Shown piece by piece: positions 1 through 7,806 of a DNA stretch of 64,000 nt. Under the pieces are notes generated by a model, which was given only the letters and a program-made list of their open reading frames with translations, did no database searches and was not told the DNA's origin. The DNA is from JAJRXR01 sp041402005 (lineage in GTDB: Bacteria > Planctomycetota > Phycisphaerae > Phycisphaerales > UBA1924), in NCBI GenBank assembly GCA_041402005.1, contig JAWKTB010000002.1, forward strand, positions 1-64,000, in the 5' to 3' direction. The position numbers and the translations under genes were made by a program. Position 1 is the first letter of the stretch. Every line of letters starts with the position of its first letter.

Positions 1-1
1 C

Positions 2-52
2 GCCGATCTGGGCTCCAAGTTGGACGCCGACATGGTCGCCGAGGAGGCCTGA
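2..52 (+). CDS. C-terminal end of an unidentified protein (partial)
   Basis: The frame is open from the window edge and ends at the TGA at 50-52. It gives the last 16 residues, ADLGSKLDADMVAEEA. The stop overlaps the ATG of the next gene as TGATG, so the two are probably translationally coupled. The fragment is too short to identify. Confidence 0.4.
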   Translation, partial: ADLGSKLDADMVAEEA

Positions 53-408
53 TGCAGCGCGAGGGGATCAACCCCGAGGACGCGCGGATGGAGGACATCC
101 TCTGCGACTTCTGCCGCAAGCCCTGGACGATGCAGCGCCCGATGGTCGAGGGGCACCGGGGCTCGTGCGTGTGCGGCGACTGCCTGACGATCGCGTACAT
201 GGAGGTCGTGATCCACAAGGCGTCGGACCCCCCCAAGGAGGGTGAGAACTGCATCATGTGCCTGGAGGTCCGCGACGAGGCGCACTGGCGCTCGCCCGCG
301 TTCGAGGAGGCGCTGATCTGCAAGCGCTGCATCAAGCAGGCCGCGGGCGTGCTCCACAAGGACCGGGACATCGGGTGGACGAAACCGGTCGGGGGCGACG
401 ACGGATAG
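52..408 (+). CDS. ClpX-type C4 zinc-finger protein
   Basis: This is a 118-residue cytoplasmic protein with two cysteine clusters. The first has C18-x2-C21 and a later C39/C41/C44 group. The second has C67-x2-C70 and C90-x2-C93. The pattern resembles the N-terminal zinc-binding domain of ClpX, but no AAA+ ATPase domain follows, so a stand-alone zinc finger is likely. The start is fixed by the TGATG overlap with the upstream gene, which suggests a shared operon and perhaps a shared role. No substrate or partner can be deduced. In ClpX this domain mediates dimerisation and adaptor binding; a similar adaptor role here would be inference. Confidence 0.6.
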   Translation: MQREGINPEDARMEDILCDFCRKPWTMQRPMVEGHRGSCVCGDCLTIAYMEVVIHKASDPPKEGENCIMCLEVRDEAHWRSPAFEEALICKRCIKQAAGVLHKDRDIGWTKPVGGDDG

Positions 409-414
409 TCCGTC

Positions 415-519
415 ATGCGGGTCCGCCGAACGACGTGGCGCTACGACACCGGATGCATGGTCATCGCGGTTCTGCTCCCGATCCTCGCGATGCTCTTGAT
501 CCTGTGGCGATTCGGCTGA
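415..519 (+). CDS. possible 34-residue single-span membrane protein
   Basis: A short frame starts at ATG 415 and stops at TGA 517-519, just after the zinc-finger gene. The product has a basic N-terminus (MRVRRTTWRY) and then a hydrophobic stretch from about residue 14 to 31, ending WRFG. This positive-inside, single-helix layout is typical of small membrane proteins. No clear Shine-Dalgarno sequence is visible, though coupling to the gene ending at 408 is possible. It may be chance, since short hydrophobic frames do occur in GC-rich DNA. Confidence 0.3.
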   Translation: MRVRRTTWRYDTGCMVIAVLLPILAMLLILWRFG

Positions 520-550
520 GGTCTCCCGAGTCGATCCGCGTTCCCGGCGT

Positions 551-1000
551 CTAGATCAATCCCCGCCTCGTCGCCTCGACGTAGTCGGTGTAGGGCGCCT
601 TGAGGCCGGCCTGGCCCAGCAGCGTCGCGATCTGGCCCCGGTGGTAGGCGCCGTGGACGGCGACGTGGGTCGCGAGGTCGTCGAGACGGCTGGTCCACGC
701 CTCGCCGTCGGAGTTCGTGTACTCGATCGATTGGTCGCCCGGAATGCGGTCGAGCAGTCCCTGCCAGTCGCGCCGCGCCCTGAGAAGCTCCGCCTGGATG
801 TCGATCGACGTGGGGTCGGGCCACACGGGCATCTCCTGGCCCGCGCCCGCGCGGCTGAGGAACAGGCGGTGCACGCTGGCGATGTGCGCCATCAGTTCGA
901 GCACTCGCGTCGGCACACGCTCCTGCGACGAGATGTGCTGCTGGGTCAGGCCGTTGGCCCAGAGGTCGTGATCGAGCAGGCGTTCGAGGGAGACGTTCAT
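551..1000 (-). CDS. DinB family protein
   Basis: This 149-residue protein has the DinB four-helix-bundle pattern. A histidine lies in the second helix (H39 or H44 in MAHIASVHRLF), and the late motif HVAVHGAYHRGQ holds H116 and H120, which with the early histidine form the usual metal-binding triad. Family members include bacillithiol and mycothiol transferases and many uncharacterised stress proteins. The ATG at 1000 is chosen because GTGAGGA lies just upstream and it follows the Nudix stop by 5 nt. It is the last gene of the minus-strand dnaX operon. The exact substrate is unknown. Confidence 0.75.
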   Translation of the reverse strand: MNVSLERLLDHDLWANGLTQQHISSQERVPTRVLELMAHIASVHRLFLSRAGAGQEMPVWPDPTSIDIQAELLRARRDWQGLLDRIPGDQSIEYTNSDGEAWTSRLDDLATHVAVHGAYHRGQIATLLGQAGLKAPYTDYVEATRRGLI

Positions 1001-1005
1001 GGTCC

Positions 1006-1758
1006 TCACTCCTGTCCCGGGTCGGCGAGCCACGCGAGCACGTCCCGCGTCGGCGGGATCAGCTCGCGGGAATGATTGCGCGCGAACTCCCGGGCGTCAT
1101 CCAGCGCGACCCAGCGCACGCCCGTGTACTCCCAGTTCGCGCGGGCGTCATCAAGCCCCAGGCGTTCGATCGTCGTGCCCGTGTCGAGCCGCAGGATGAT
1201 GTCGACGGCGTCGCCGGGACCGTCCACGCTCAGGGCGACGGGGCGGGCCCTCGACAGGTCGAGCCCGAGCCCGAGCTCCTCGCGCAGCTCCGCGTCGAGC
1301 TGGCGCCGAACGTCGTCGATCGTCAATGAGGACGTGCGATCGTCGGGCGCGTCGATCCCGCCCGATGGCGCCAGCTCCCAGAGGCCGCCGTAGATCCGGG
1401 TCTGGTGCGAGCGCTGCGCGAGCAGCAGACACTCGCGCCCCTCGTCGTCGCGGGCGACGATCATCCCGGTCACGCTCAAGATGCGCACGCGCGTCGGCGC
1501 CTGGGGCTGGACGGCGAGGCGCCGATACTCGTCCCGCCTCGCCCGGAGCGTGTTGGTCGCGGGGTCGAACGACTCGATGGCGAGGATCGCGCCGTTGTGG
1601 AACCGCGGGTTCTCCGCGAGCATCTCCGCCCAGCGACGCTCGACCGCCTCGGCGAGCGACGCTTCCATCGCGAGCGCCCCGCCGACGATCTCGACCGTGA
1701 CCTCGCCCGCCGACGCGTCGATCGGCGTGACGGGCGCGAGCTCGAACGCGTCGATCAC
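1006..1758 (-). CDS. NUDIX hydrolase-like protein
   Basis: The 250-residue protein carries the core of a Nudix box, AELREELGL at residues 156-164, matching REUxEExGU. The glycine-rich start of the box (SGGID, about 132-136) is separated from it by a longer insert than usual. A roughly 90-residue N-terminal part precedes the catalytic fold. Nudix enzymes hydrolyse nucleoside diphosphates linked to another moiety, but the substrate cannot be read from sequence. The start overlaps the end of the YbaB gene by 4 nt (ATGA), so the genes are coupled. The unusual box spacing leaves some doubt about activity. Confidence 0.7.
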   Translation of the reverse strand: MIDAFELAPVTPIDASAGEVTVEIVGGALAMEASLAEAVERRWAEMLAENPRFHNGAILAIESFDPATNTLRARRDEYRRLAVQPQAPTRVRILSVTGMIVARDDEGRECLLLAQRSHQTRIYGGLWELAPSGGIDAPDDRTSSLTIDDVRRQLDAELREELGLGLDLSRARPVALSVDGPGDAVDIILRLDTGTTIERLGLDDARANWEYTGVRWVALDDAREFARNHSRELIPPTRDVLAWLADPGQE

Positions 1759-2126
1759 GTCAGCAGCCCGCCGAGCTTGTCCGCCAGCTCCGGCACGCCC
1801 AGGTTCCGCGCCTCCTCCGCGATCAGCTCCTGCGTCGCCCGCTTCGCCCGCTCGATCGCGTCGTTGACCGCCTCGACGATCAGGGCCTGGGCCATCTCGC
1901 GGCTCTGATCGTCGGCGCCAAGCCCGGACGTCACCGCCCCGCCCATCTCGATCGAGACGACCCCAAACTTGCCCGTGACCGTCGCGCGGACCGCGCCCCC
2001 GCCAGACTCGCCCGTCACGCGCATCGCCTCGAGCCGGTCCTGGATCCGCTGCCCCGCCTCGACGAGCTGCTCCTTGTTCTTGAGCAGGCTCGCGACGGCG
2101 CCCATGGATTTGAGAGAGTCGAACAC
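1755..2126 (-). CDS. YbaB/EbfC family nucleoid-associated protein
   Basis: This 123-residue protein has the usual length and layout of YbaB/EbfC. There is an N-terminal helix rich in charged residues, a central beta segment (VRATVTGKFGVVSIEM) and a C-terminal helix with the family's VNDAIERAKRAT stretch. These proteins form dimers that bind DNA and act as nucleoid-associated factors. In many bacteria the gene order is dnaX-ybaB-recR. Here dnaX and ybaB are kept close, but a small membrane-protein gene lies between them and recR is absent, with a Nudix gene in its place. Confidence 0.85.
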   Translation of the reverse strand: MFDSLKSMGAVASLLKNKEQLVEAGQRIQDRLEAMRVTGESGGGAVRATVTGKFGVVSIEMGGAVTSGLGADDQSREMAQALIVEAVNDAIERAKRATQELIAEEARNLGVPELADKLGGLLT

Positions 2127-2139
2127 GCCCGCGCCCTCG

Positions 2140-2478
2140 CTATTCGCTGTGCACCTCGGCCCGCGTGACCACGCCGTCCCGGACCTCGACCTCGACGACG
2201 AGGCCCGACCACGGGCGGATGTCGCGCGTGTTGATGGTATGGACGCCGTCGCCCAGGTCGCGGATGTGGCTGCCGATCGCGAGATCGACGGCGTCGGGCG
2301 CCTTCCCGACGAGCTCGCCGCTCGTGACGAGGTCTCTGACTCGATCCTCGTACCCCGCCGACCGTTTGAACGTCGAGACGACCAGCGCGACGAGCACGAG
2401 CGTCACCAGCAGCCCGATCGACCCGGCGGGTCGCAGCGGGCGGCGCGGCGTTTGCGGCGCTTCGGGGGATCTAACCAT
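2140..2478 (-). CDS. small single-span membrane protein downstream of dnaX
   Basis: The product (112 residues from ATG 2478) has a Pro/Arg-rich cytoplasmic N-terminus, one membrane helix at about residues 18-37 and a roughly 70-residue soluble tail. It matches no family I recognise. Its start overlaps the end of the frameshifted dnaX frame by 8 nt (2471-2478). Ribosomes that stop at the unshifted dnaX stop (2701) would end more than 220 nt before this start. Translation may therefore be coupled to the frameshifted fraction only, which is inference. Confidence 0.6.
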   Translation of the reverse strand: MVRSPEAPQTPRRPLRPAGSIGLLVTLVLVALVVSTFKRSAGYEDRVRDLVTSGELVGKAPDAVDLAIGSHIRDLGDGVHTINTRDIRPWSGLVVEVEVRDGVVTRAEVHSE

Positions 2479-2707
2479 CGGACGCGTCACCCCGCGGCTG
2501 GGCCTTGGGCTCCACACGCACGACCTTCCCGCCCAACAGCTCGATCGCGTCCTTGACCAAGGGATGCTCGATCGCCTGCTCGCGCAGCGTCTTCAGATCG
2601 ACGGACGCGGTGCGCGTGACCGGGCGCTCGGGCGGGGCGGCTGGCGGAGTGCTCGGCGACGGATCAGGGGGCGGCTCATGGGCGCCCTCGCCCGCCGCCG
2701 TTACCGT
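2471..2707 (-). CDS. dnaX: tau-specific C-terminal extension of DnaX, reached by -1 frameshift
   Basis: This open stretch lies in the -1 frame relative to dnaX and continues directly from the slippery site. It would add about 78 residues: a Pro-rich linker (about 35 residues) and then a basic/hydrophobic tail with LKTLREQAIEHPLVKDAIEL and ending PRGDASDG. Full-length tau would be 459 residues against 382 for the unshifted product. In E. coli the tau-only region contacts DnaB and the polymerase core. This extension is much shorter, so only part of that role could be kept. It has no start codon or SD of its own, which supports frameshift expression. Confidence 0.7.
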   Translation of the reverse strand, partial: TVTAAGEGAHEPPPDPSPSTPPAAPPERPVTRTASVDLKTLREQAIEHPLVKDAIELLGGKVVRVEPKAQPRGDASDG

Positions 2708-2713
2708 TTTTTT
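2670..2713 (-). promoter_or_regulatory. programmed -1 ribosomal frameshift signal in dnaX
   Basis: The mRNA has the heptamer A_AAA_AAA in the zero frame (seven T on the + strand, 2707-2713). A 7-nt spacer follows, then a GC-only stem. GGCGGC (2699-2694) pairs with GCCGCC (2675-2670). GGGCG (2693-2689) pairs with CGCCC (2684-2680) around an AGGG loop, and a 4-nt AUGA bulge sits on the 3' side. The zero-frame stop UAA comes two codons after the heptamer. This is the full textbook architecture. Transcriptional slippage on the A7 run could have the same outcome. Confidence 0.8.
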
Positions 2714-3849
2714 GCGGGGGCGCCCCCGGGCAGTTTGATCCCGTTGGTCGTTGCGGCGACGACCGCCGTCACATCCGCGAGCTTCTCGGTCAGCGCCAGG
2801 CGGACGATCGCCGCGTCCAGCAGGGCCCGGGGCGCCGAGCTGTTGCGCATCGACCGCTGCACACTCTCGCACAGGGCGATCATGTGCACGAGCCCCGCGG
2901 CGTCGAACCTCGTCGCTCGGGCGACCTCGCCCTTTCGCGCCTCGTCCGAGAGGTCCACCAGCTCCGTCTTCTCGCCGCACGCCGCCAGCACCATCAGATC
3001 TCGCAGGCGGTCCAGCAGGGACTCGAGCACCTGGTCCCCCGCGACGCCGCGCCCGAGCAGGTCGCCCACGCGCTCGAGCGCCACTCCGGGATCCCCGTCG
3101 GCGAACGCGTCGATCAGTTGCCCGATCAGCTCCCGGTCCGGCAGCCCCAGCAGCTCCTCGAGCAGGCCCAGCGTCAGCTTCTTCTCGCCCACCGCCATCA
3201 GGCGATCGAGCAGCGACAGGGCGTCGCGCATCGACCCGTTGCCCAGGCGCGCGACGGCGTGGATCAGCTCGGGCTCCGCGCCCAGCCCCTCGGCCTCCAC
3301 GACCGCCTTCAGGTGCTCGCCGATCTTCGCGCTGGGGATGTTGCGGAAGTCGAACCGCTGGCACCGGCTCTGGATGGTGGCCGGGACCTTCTGGGGGTCG
3401 GTCGTGCACAGGATGAACTTGACGTGCTCGGGCGGCTCCTCCATGGTCTTGAGCAGCGCGTTGAACGCCGCCGTCGAGAGCATGTGGACCTCGTCGATGA
3501 TGTAGATCTTGTGCCGCCCCCGCATGGGGCGGTAGACGGAGTTGGCGATCAGCTCGCGCGCCTCCTCGACCTTGTTGTTCGAGGCGCCATCGATCTCGAT
3601 CACGTCCACGTCCGAGCCGGTCATGATCGCGCGGGCGACCTCGGCGTCGTCGTTCGGGTTGTTCAGCGCATTCGCGAAGATGCGGGCGGCCGAAGTCTTG
3701 CCCACGCCCCGCGTGCCGCAGAAGAGGTACGCGTGCGCGACGCGGTCCTGCTCGATGGCGGCCCTGAGCGTGCGGGCGATGGGCTCTTGGCCGACGAGCT
3801 GATCGAAGCTCTGCGACCGGTACTTGCGGGCGAGGACGGTATAGGCCAT
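2701..3849 (-). CDS. dnaX: DNA polymerase III subunit gamma (tau by frameshift)
   Basis: The clamp-loader AAA+ ATPase loads the sliding clamp during replication. The unshifted product is 382 residues from the ATG at 3849, beginning MAYTVLARKYR. Walker A is GTRGVGKT (45-52), Walker B is IIDEVHML, and the SRC motif (TIQSRCQRF) is present. The zinc-binding four-cysteine module that normally follows Walker A is missing: the segment is ALNNPNDDAEVARAIMTGSD, with no cysteine. The frame ends at TAA right after an A7 slippery site, so both a short gamma form and a longer tau form are expected. It is the first gene of the operon running to the DinB gene. Confidence 0.92.
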   Translation of the reverse strand: MAYTVLARKYRSQSFDQLVGQEPIARTLRAAIEQDRVAHAYLFCGTRGVGKTSAARIFANALNNPNDDAEVARAIMTGSDVDVIEIDGASNNKVEEARELIANSVYRPMRGRHKIYIIDEVHMLSTAAFNALLKTMEEPPEHVKFILCTTDPQKVPATIQSRCQRFDFRNIPSAKIGEHLKAVVEAEGLGAEPELIHAVARLGNGSMRDALSLLDRLMAVGEKKLTLGLLEELLGLPDRELIGQLIDAFADGDPGVALERVGDLLGRGVAGDQVLESLLDRLRDLMVLAACGEKTELVDLSDEARKGEVARATRFDAAGLVHMIALCESVQRSMRNSSAPRALLDAAIVRLALTEKLADVTAVVAATTNGIKLPGGAPAKKR

Positions 3850-3998
3850 GCCCGAGTCTAGCCTGAGAGCCCGCGAAGTCGGGCGCCCGAGCGCGGGGCG
3901 AACGCCGTGGGCTCGGATGGCGTAGAATGGGCGCCAATCAGGACGGTTCCTTTCATGCCCCTGGCGCTCCCCGGGGCGTGCCCCCAAGAACGGGATCC

Positions 3999-4960
<962 letters not shown>

Positions 4961-4961
<1 letters not shown>

Positions 4962-4987
4962 TCCCAGCCGCGAGCGGAAGCTCGCGA
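4961..4987. repeat. solo copy of the 27-bp palindromic repeat seen at 45876 and 46011
   Basis: This 27-bp sequence matches the terminal inverted repeat of the element at 45876-46011 at 26 of 27 positions. It contains a perfect 7-bp stem (CGCGAGC/GCTCGCG) closed by a GGAA (GNRA) tetraloop at 4969-4986. Its first base is the last base of the desaturase stop codon, so it may also act as the transcript's 3' hairpin. Confidence 0.7.
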
Positions 4988-5064
4988 CGGCACGCGCCAT
5001 AGAATGTCCAATCCGCCTGCTTGACCAGCGCGTCCCACGCGTCTTGACTCTGCCGCTCCCAGCC

Positions 5065-5090
5065 GTGACGTGACGGGCACATCACATCAC
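5065..5090. promoter_or_regulatory. imperfect inverted repeat upstream of the broken SEC-C gene
   Basis: GTGACGTGA (5065-5073) and TCACATCAC (5082-5090) form an inverted repeat with 8 of 9 pairs matching around an 8-nt spacer. It lies about 20 nt before the ATG at 5111 and about 60 nt after a TAGAAT hexamer. It could be an operator; no regulator can be named. Confidence 0.25.
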
Positions 5091-5110
5091 ACGGCACAAG
5101 GAGCGACATC

Positions 5111-5373
<263 letters not shown>

Positions 5374-5389
<16 letters not shown>

Positions 5390-6096
5390 CCCTCACTCGC
5401 GGGCCGCTCGTTTGGGCGGCCCGCTTTCGCGCGCCCGCACTCCGGGCATGTATCCAGTCCCGCGAGTTCGTACCCGCACGCCGGGCAACGCCCACGCCGT
5501 TTGCGTCTCCATCGGACGACGACGCCCGGCGTCACGAGCAGGATCCACACCGCCCCGCCGTACAGCGCCGCGTCGATGAAAAACCCCGGCCAGGTCGGGC
5601 GCAGGGGCAGGCGCACGAACGTCCCGGGGACGCCGATCCCGGCGTCGATCGCGGGCGAGAGCGTCCCGCCCGGCCCTGGGGCGGGCGCCCAGGTCGCGCC
5701 CGACGGGTTCATCAGCACGCCCCGGTCGCGCGTCTCCAGCGCGGGCGCGGGCCAACCCCACACCTCGCGGCTGGCGGCGTACAAGGGCCTGTTGTTCCCC
5801 GTCGCACGCCCGTCGTCCGAACGCACGTTGGTCACGCTGAACGTGTTGGCCGACTCCCACGCGCGTCCGAACGCCCGCCCGTGCGAGGCGACGCTCGGCG
5901 CCGGCCAGTCCGCCGGAACCGGGATCGGCCACCGAGCATCTGTCGAGAACACGAGGCGCCCCATCGTGACGCTGCGACCCGGCGACGACGCGCCGCCCCG
6001 GATGACGATCTGCATCGTCCACGTCAGCGCATACACGAGCACGACGCCGCACAGCGCGCAGAAAACGACGCGTCCGATCCGCCGCCGACGGGTCAT
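5374..6096 (-). CDS. two-span membrane protein with C-terminal zinc ribbon (paralogue 1)
   Basis: The 240-residue product has a membrane helix near its N-terminus (about 8-30), a roughly 140-residue extracytoplasmic middle, a second helix (about 185-205) and a cytoplasmic tail with a zinc ribbon: RCPACGYELAGLDTCPECG, giving CxxC-x9-CxxC. Its ATG overlaps the stop of the upstream paralogue (ATGA at 6093-6096). It shares RPTWPGFFIDAALYGG and the ribbon with the next two genes, so the three arose by tandem duplication. The middle domain is divergent and unrecognised. A membrane sensor or assembly role is possible but unsupported. Confidence 0.65.
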
Positions 6097-6818
6097 CGCC
6101 CGCCCCCGCATTCCGGGCACGCGTCGAGCCCGGCGAGGTCGTAGCCGCACGCCGGGCAGCGCCCGCGCCGACGTCGTCTCCACCGGACCACCACGCCCGG
6201 CGCTGCCAGCATCACCCAGCACACCCCGGCGTAGAACACCGCGTCAATCGCGAACCCGGGCCAGATGGGGCGCAAGGGCAGGAGCATCTGCAAGGTCGCG
6301 TTGGCGGGGAGCGACGCGTCGAATACCCAGACATTCTCCTCGCTCGAAATCGGAGCGAAACGAGTGGGCATCGGAGCACCAACAGGCACGCCGACATATG
6401 TGAGCGTAGAAGATCGCGACCGATGTTGTAGCGAGAGGGAGTAGGTCGGCCATCCGTAGCGGCGGAGTTCATACGAGAAGGTGGAGCTCATGCCGGCTTG
6501 TGACAACGCTTGGCACCCGTCCGGAAGGCTCGCCCGCTCTTCTGGAGTGAGCAGTTCGTGTGTCCCCATGCCCGTGTTGATCTGGGAGAAGCCGACGCCC
6601 TCAACGTACTCGGGGAAACCAGGACTCTTCGGCCAGTCATCGGGCATGCTCGTGGGCCACTCGCCCTCGAGTTCGCCGAACCGGCGCTGTGCAGTCGGCA
6701 GTCCGCCTTTAGCGCGGACGACGTCCCACACGATGGCACATACCCACGCACTCCCCCACGCGGCGCCAACCCCCACCACCCCGCACACGATCAATCGCTT
6801 GACCCAGCGCCGCCTCAC
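6093..6818 (-). CDS. two-span membrane protein with C-terminal zinc ribbon (paralogue 2)
   Basis: This gene probably starts at GTG 6818, whose GTGA overlaps the stop of paralogue 3, giving 241 residues. The layout matches its neighbours: a helix from about residue 7 (KRLIVCGVVGVGAAWGSAW), a divergent external domain, the conserved RPIWPGFAIDAVFYAGVCWV segment entering the second helix, and the ribbon RCPACGYDLAGLDACPECG. The middle domain has lower GC and more mixed codon use than its flanks, which could mean faster divergence or recombination. The function is not known. Confidence 0.65.
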   Translation of the reverse strand: MRRRWVKRLIVCGVVGVGAAWGSAWVCAIVWDVVRAKGGLPTAQRRFGELEGEWPTSMPDDWPKSPGFPEYVEGVGFSQINTGMGTHELLTPEERASLPDGCQALSQAGMSSTFSYELRRYGWPTYSLSLQHRSRSSTLTYVGVPVGAPMPTRFAPISSEENVWVFDASLPANATLQMLLPLRPIWPGFAIDAVFYAGVCWVMLAAPGVVVRWRRRRRGRCPACGYDLAGLDACPECGGGR

Positions 6819-7525
6819 GCCGCGCCCCCACACTCCGGGCACGACTCGAGCCCGGCGAGGTCGTACCCGCACGCCGGGCAGCGCCCGCGCTGACGACGCC
6901 TCCACCGGATCGCCACGCCCGGCGCGAACAGCAGCACCCAGCACACCCCGGCGTAGAACGCCGCGTCGATCGCGAAGCCGGGCCAGACGGGGACCAACTC
7001 AAGCCGCACTTGTTGACGCCACCCGTCCTTCCAGGGTGTGCCGAGCCCGGCCCGGATCGGCCGCGACTCATCCGTGTAGTTCAGGCTTACAAAGTCGGTC
7101 ACGCTCCGTGATTCACGACGCAGCGCTGGCACGGGCCAGCCGTGCGTCCAGCGGTCCACCTTGAATGCAAGCATGCTGCGGGGCCTCGCTGGCAGGGTCT
7201 GGCGGGCCTTCGCGGCTTCGCTCTCGCCATAGCCCGTCCATCCCTCGTGCACCACGCCCGGGCCGACGAACTTCACGAACTGATAAAAGCCTGGCGGCCA
7301 GTCATCGGGTACGGCGAATGGCCAGGGTGTCGTCTCGAGGTTTCTCCAGTCCCGAGGACCGAAGGCATCGACTCCATCGTCGGGCTCGCGGGGCGGAACC
7401 ACACGCACTCCCCGCCCCGACGTCGTCAGCTGAGCGCGCAGCGAGAGCCCCCACGCGCTCCCCCACGCGGCAGCAACCCCCACAACCCCACACACGATCA
7501 ATCTCTTGACCCGGAGCCGCGGCAT
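6815..7525 (-). CDS. two-span membrane protein with C-terminal zinc ribbon (paralogue 3)
   Basis: This is the first gene of a three-gene, translationally coupled minus-strand operon (236 residues from ATG 7525). The N-terminus (VKRLIVCGVVG) is almost identical to that of paralogue 2, as are the second helix (PGFAIDAAFYAGVCWVLLF) and the ribbon RCPACGYDLAGLESCPECG. The external domain differs. Near-identical ends with variable middles suggest selection on the exposed domain, or gene conversion of the ends. No family with a known function is recognised. Confidence 0.65.
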   Translation of the reverse strand: MPRLRVKRLIVCGVVGVAAAWGSAWGLSLRAQLTTSGRGVRVVPPREPDDGVDAFGPRDWRNLETTPWPFAVPDDWPPGFYQFVKFVGPGVVHEGWTGYGESEAAKARQTLPARPRSMLAFKVDRWTHGWPVPALRRESRSVTDFVSLNYTDESRPIRAGLGTPWKDGWRQQVRLELVPVWPGFAIDAAFYAGVCWVLLFAPGVAIRWRRRQRGRCPACGYDLAGLESCPECGGAA

Positions 7526-7548
7526 GACCTCGCTCCGCGAGGAGATAA

Positions 7549-7633
7549 CCAGATGGCAAATTACCAGATGGCAGATCGGATCAGACTCTCAATCCTGATC
7601 TGCTATCTGGCCATCTGCCATCTGGCCATCTGG
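7549..7633. repeat. CCAGATGGC direct and inverted repeats in the 7526-7806 gap
   Basis: Two CCAGATGGCA units lie on the left (7549-7558 and 7564-7573). Three copies of the complementary core CATCTGG or TATCTGG lie on the right, so the stretch can fold into a long imperfect hairpin. It sits upstream of the paralogue 3 start and of the divergent PIN gene. The rest of the 7526-7806 gap holds nothing I recognise beyond the promoter noted at 7793. Confidence 0.5.
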
Positions 7634-7792
7634 CTCTTGACCCACCCCGGTCGACGGCGAGGACACCGGCGGCGCCGGATGACGGCCGCTTATGGCTGCT
7701 GCGGTCAAGCCCTGACCAGGTTCACGGGCCACCCGCGCACCGGGCCCCGCCGCCGACCGAGAGCGGGTCGCATCCATCTTAGCCCCGACGCG

Positions 7793-7798
7793 TACACT
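7793..7798 (+). promoter_or_regulatory. candidate -10 hexamer of a leaderless transcript
   Basis: TACACT lies 8 nt before the ATG at 7807, and no Shine-Dalgarno sequence is visible in between. A transcript starting 6-9 nt after the hexamer would begin at or next to the start codon. The same layout recurs at 16500, 40231, 45140 and 59601. Confidence 0.4.
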
Positions 7799-7806
7799 TG
7801 CCCGTC

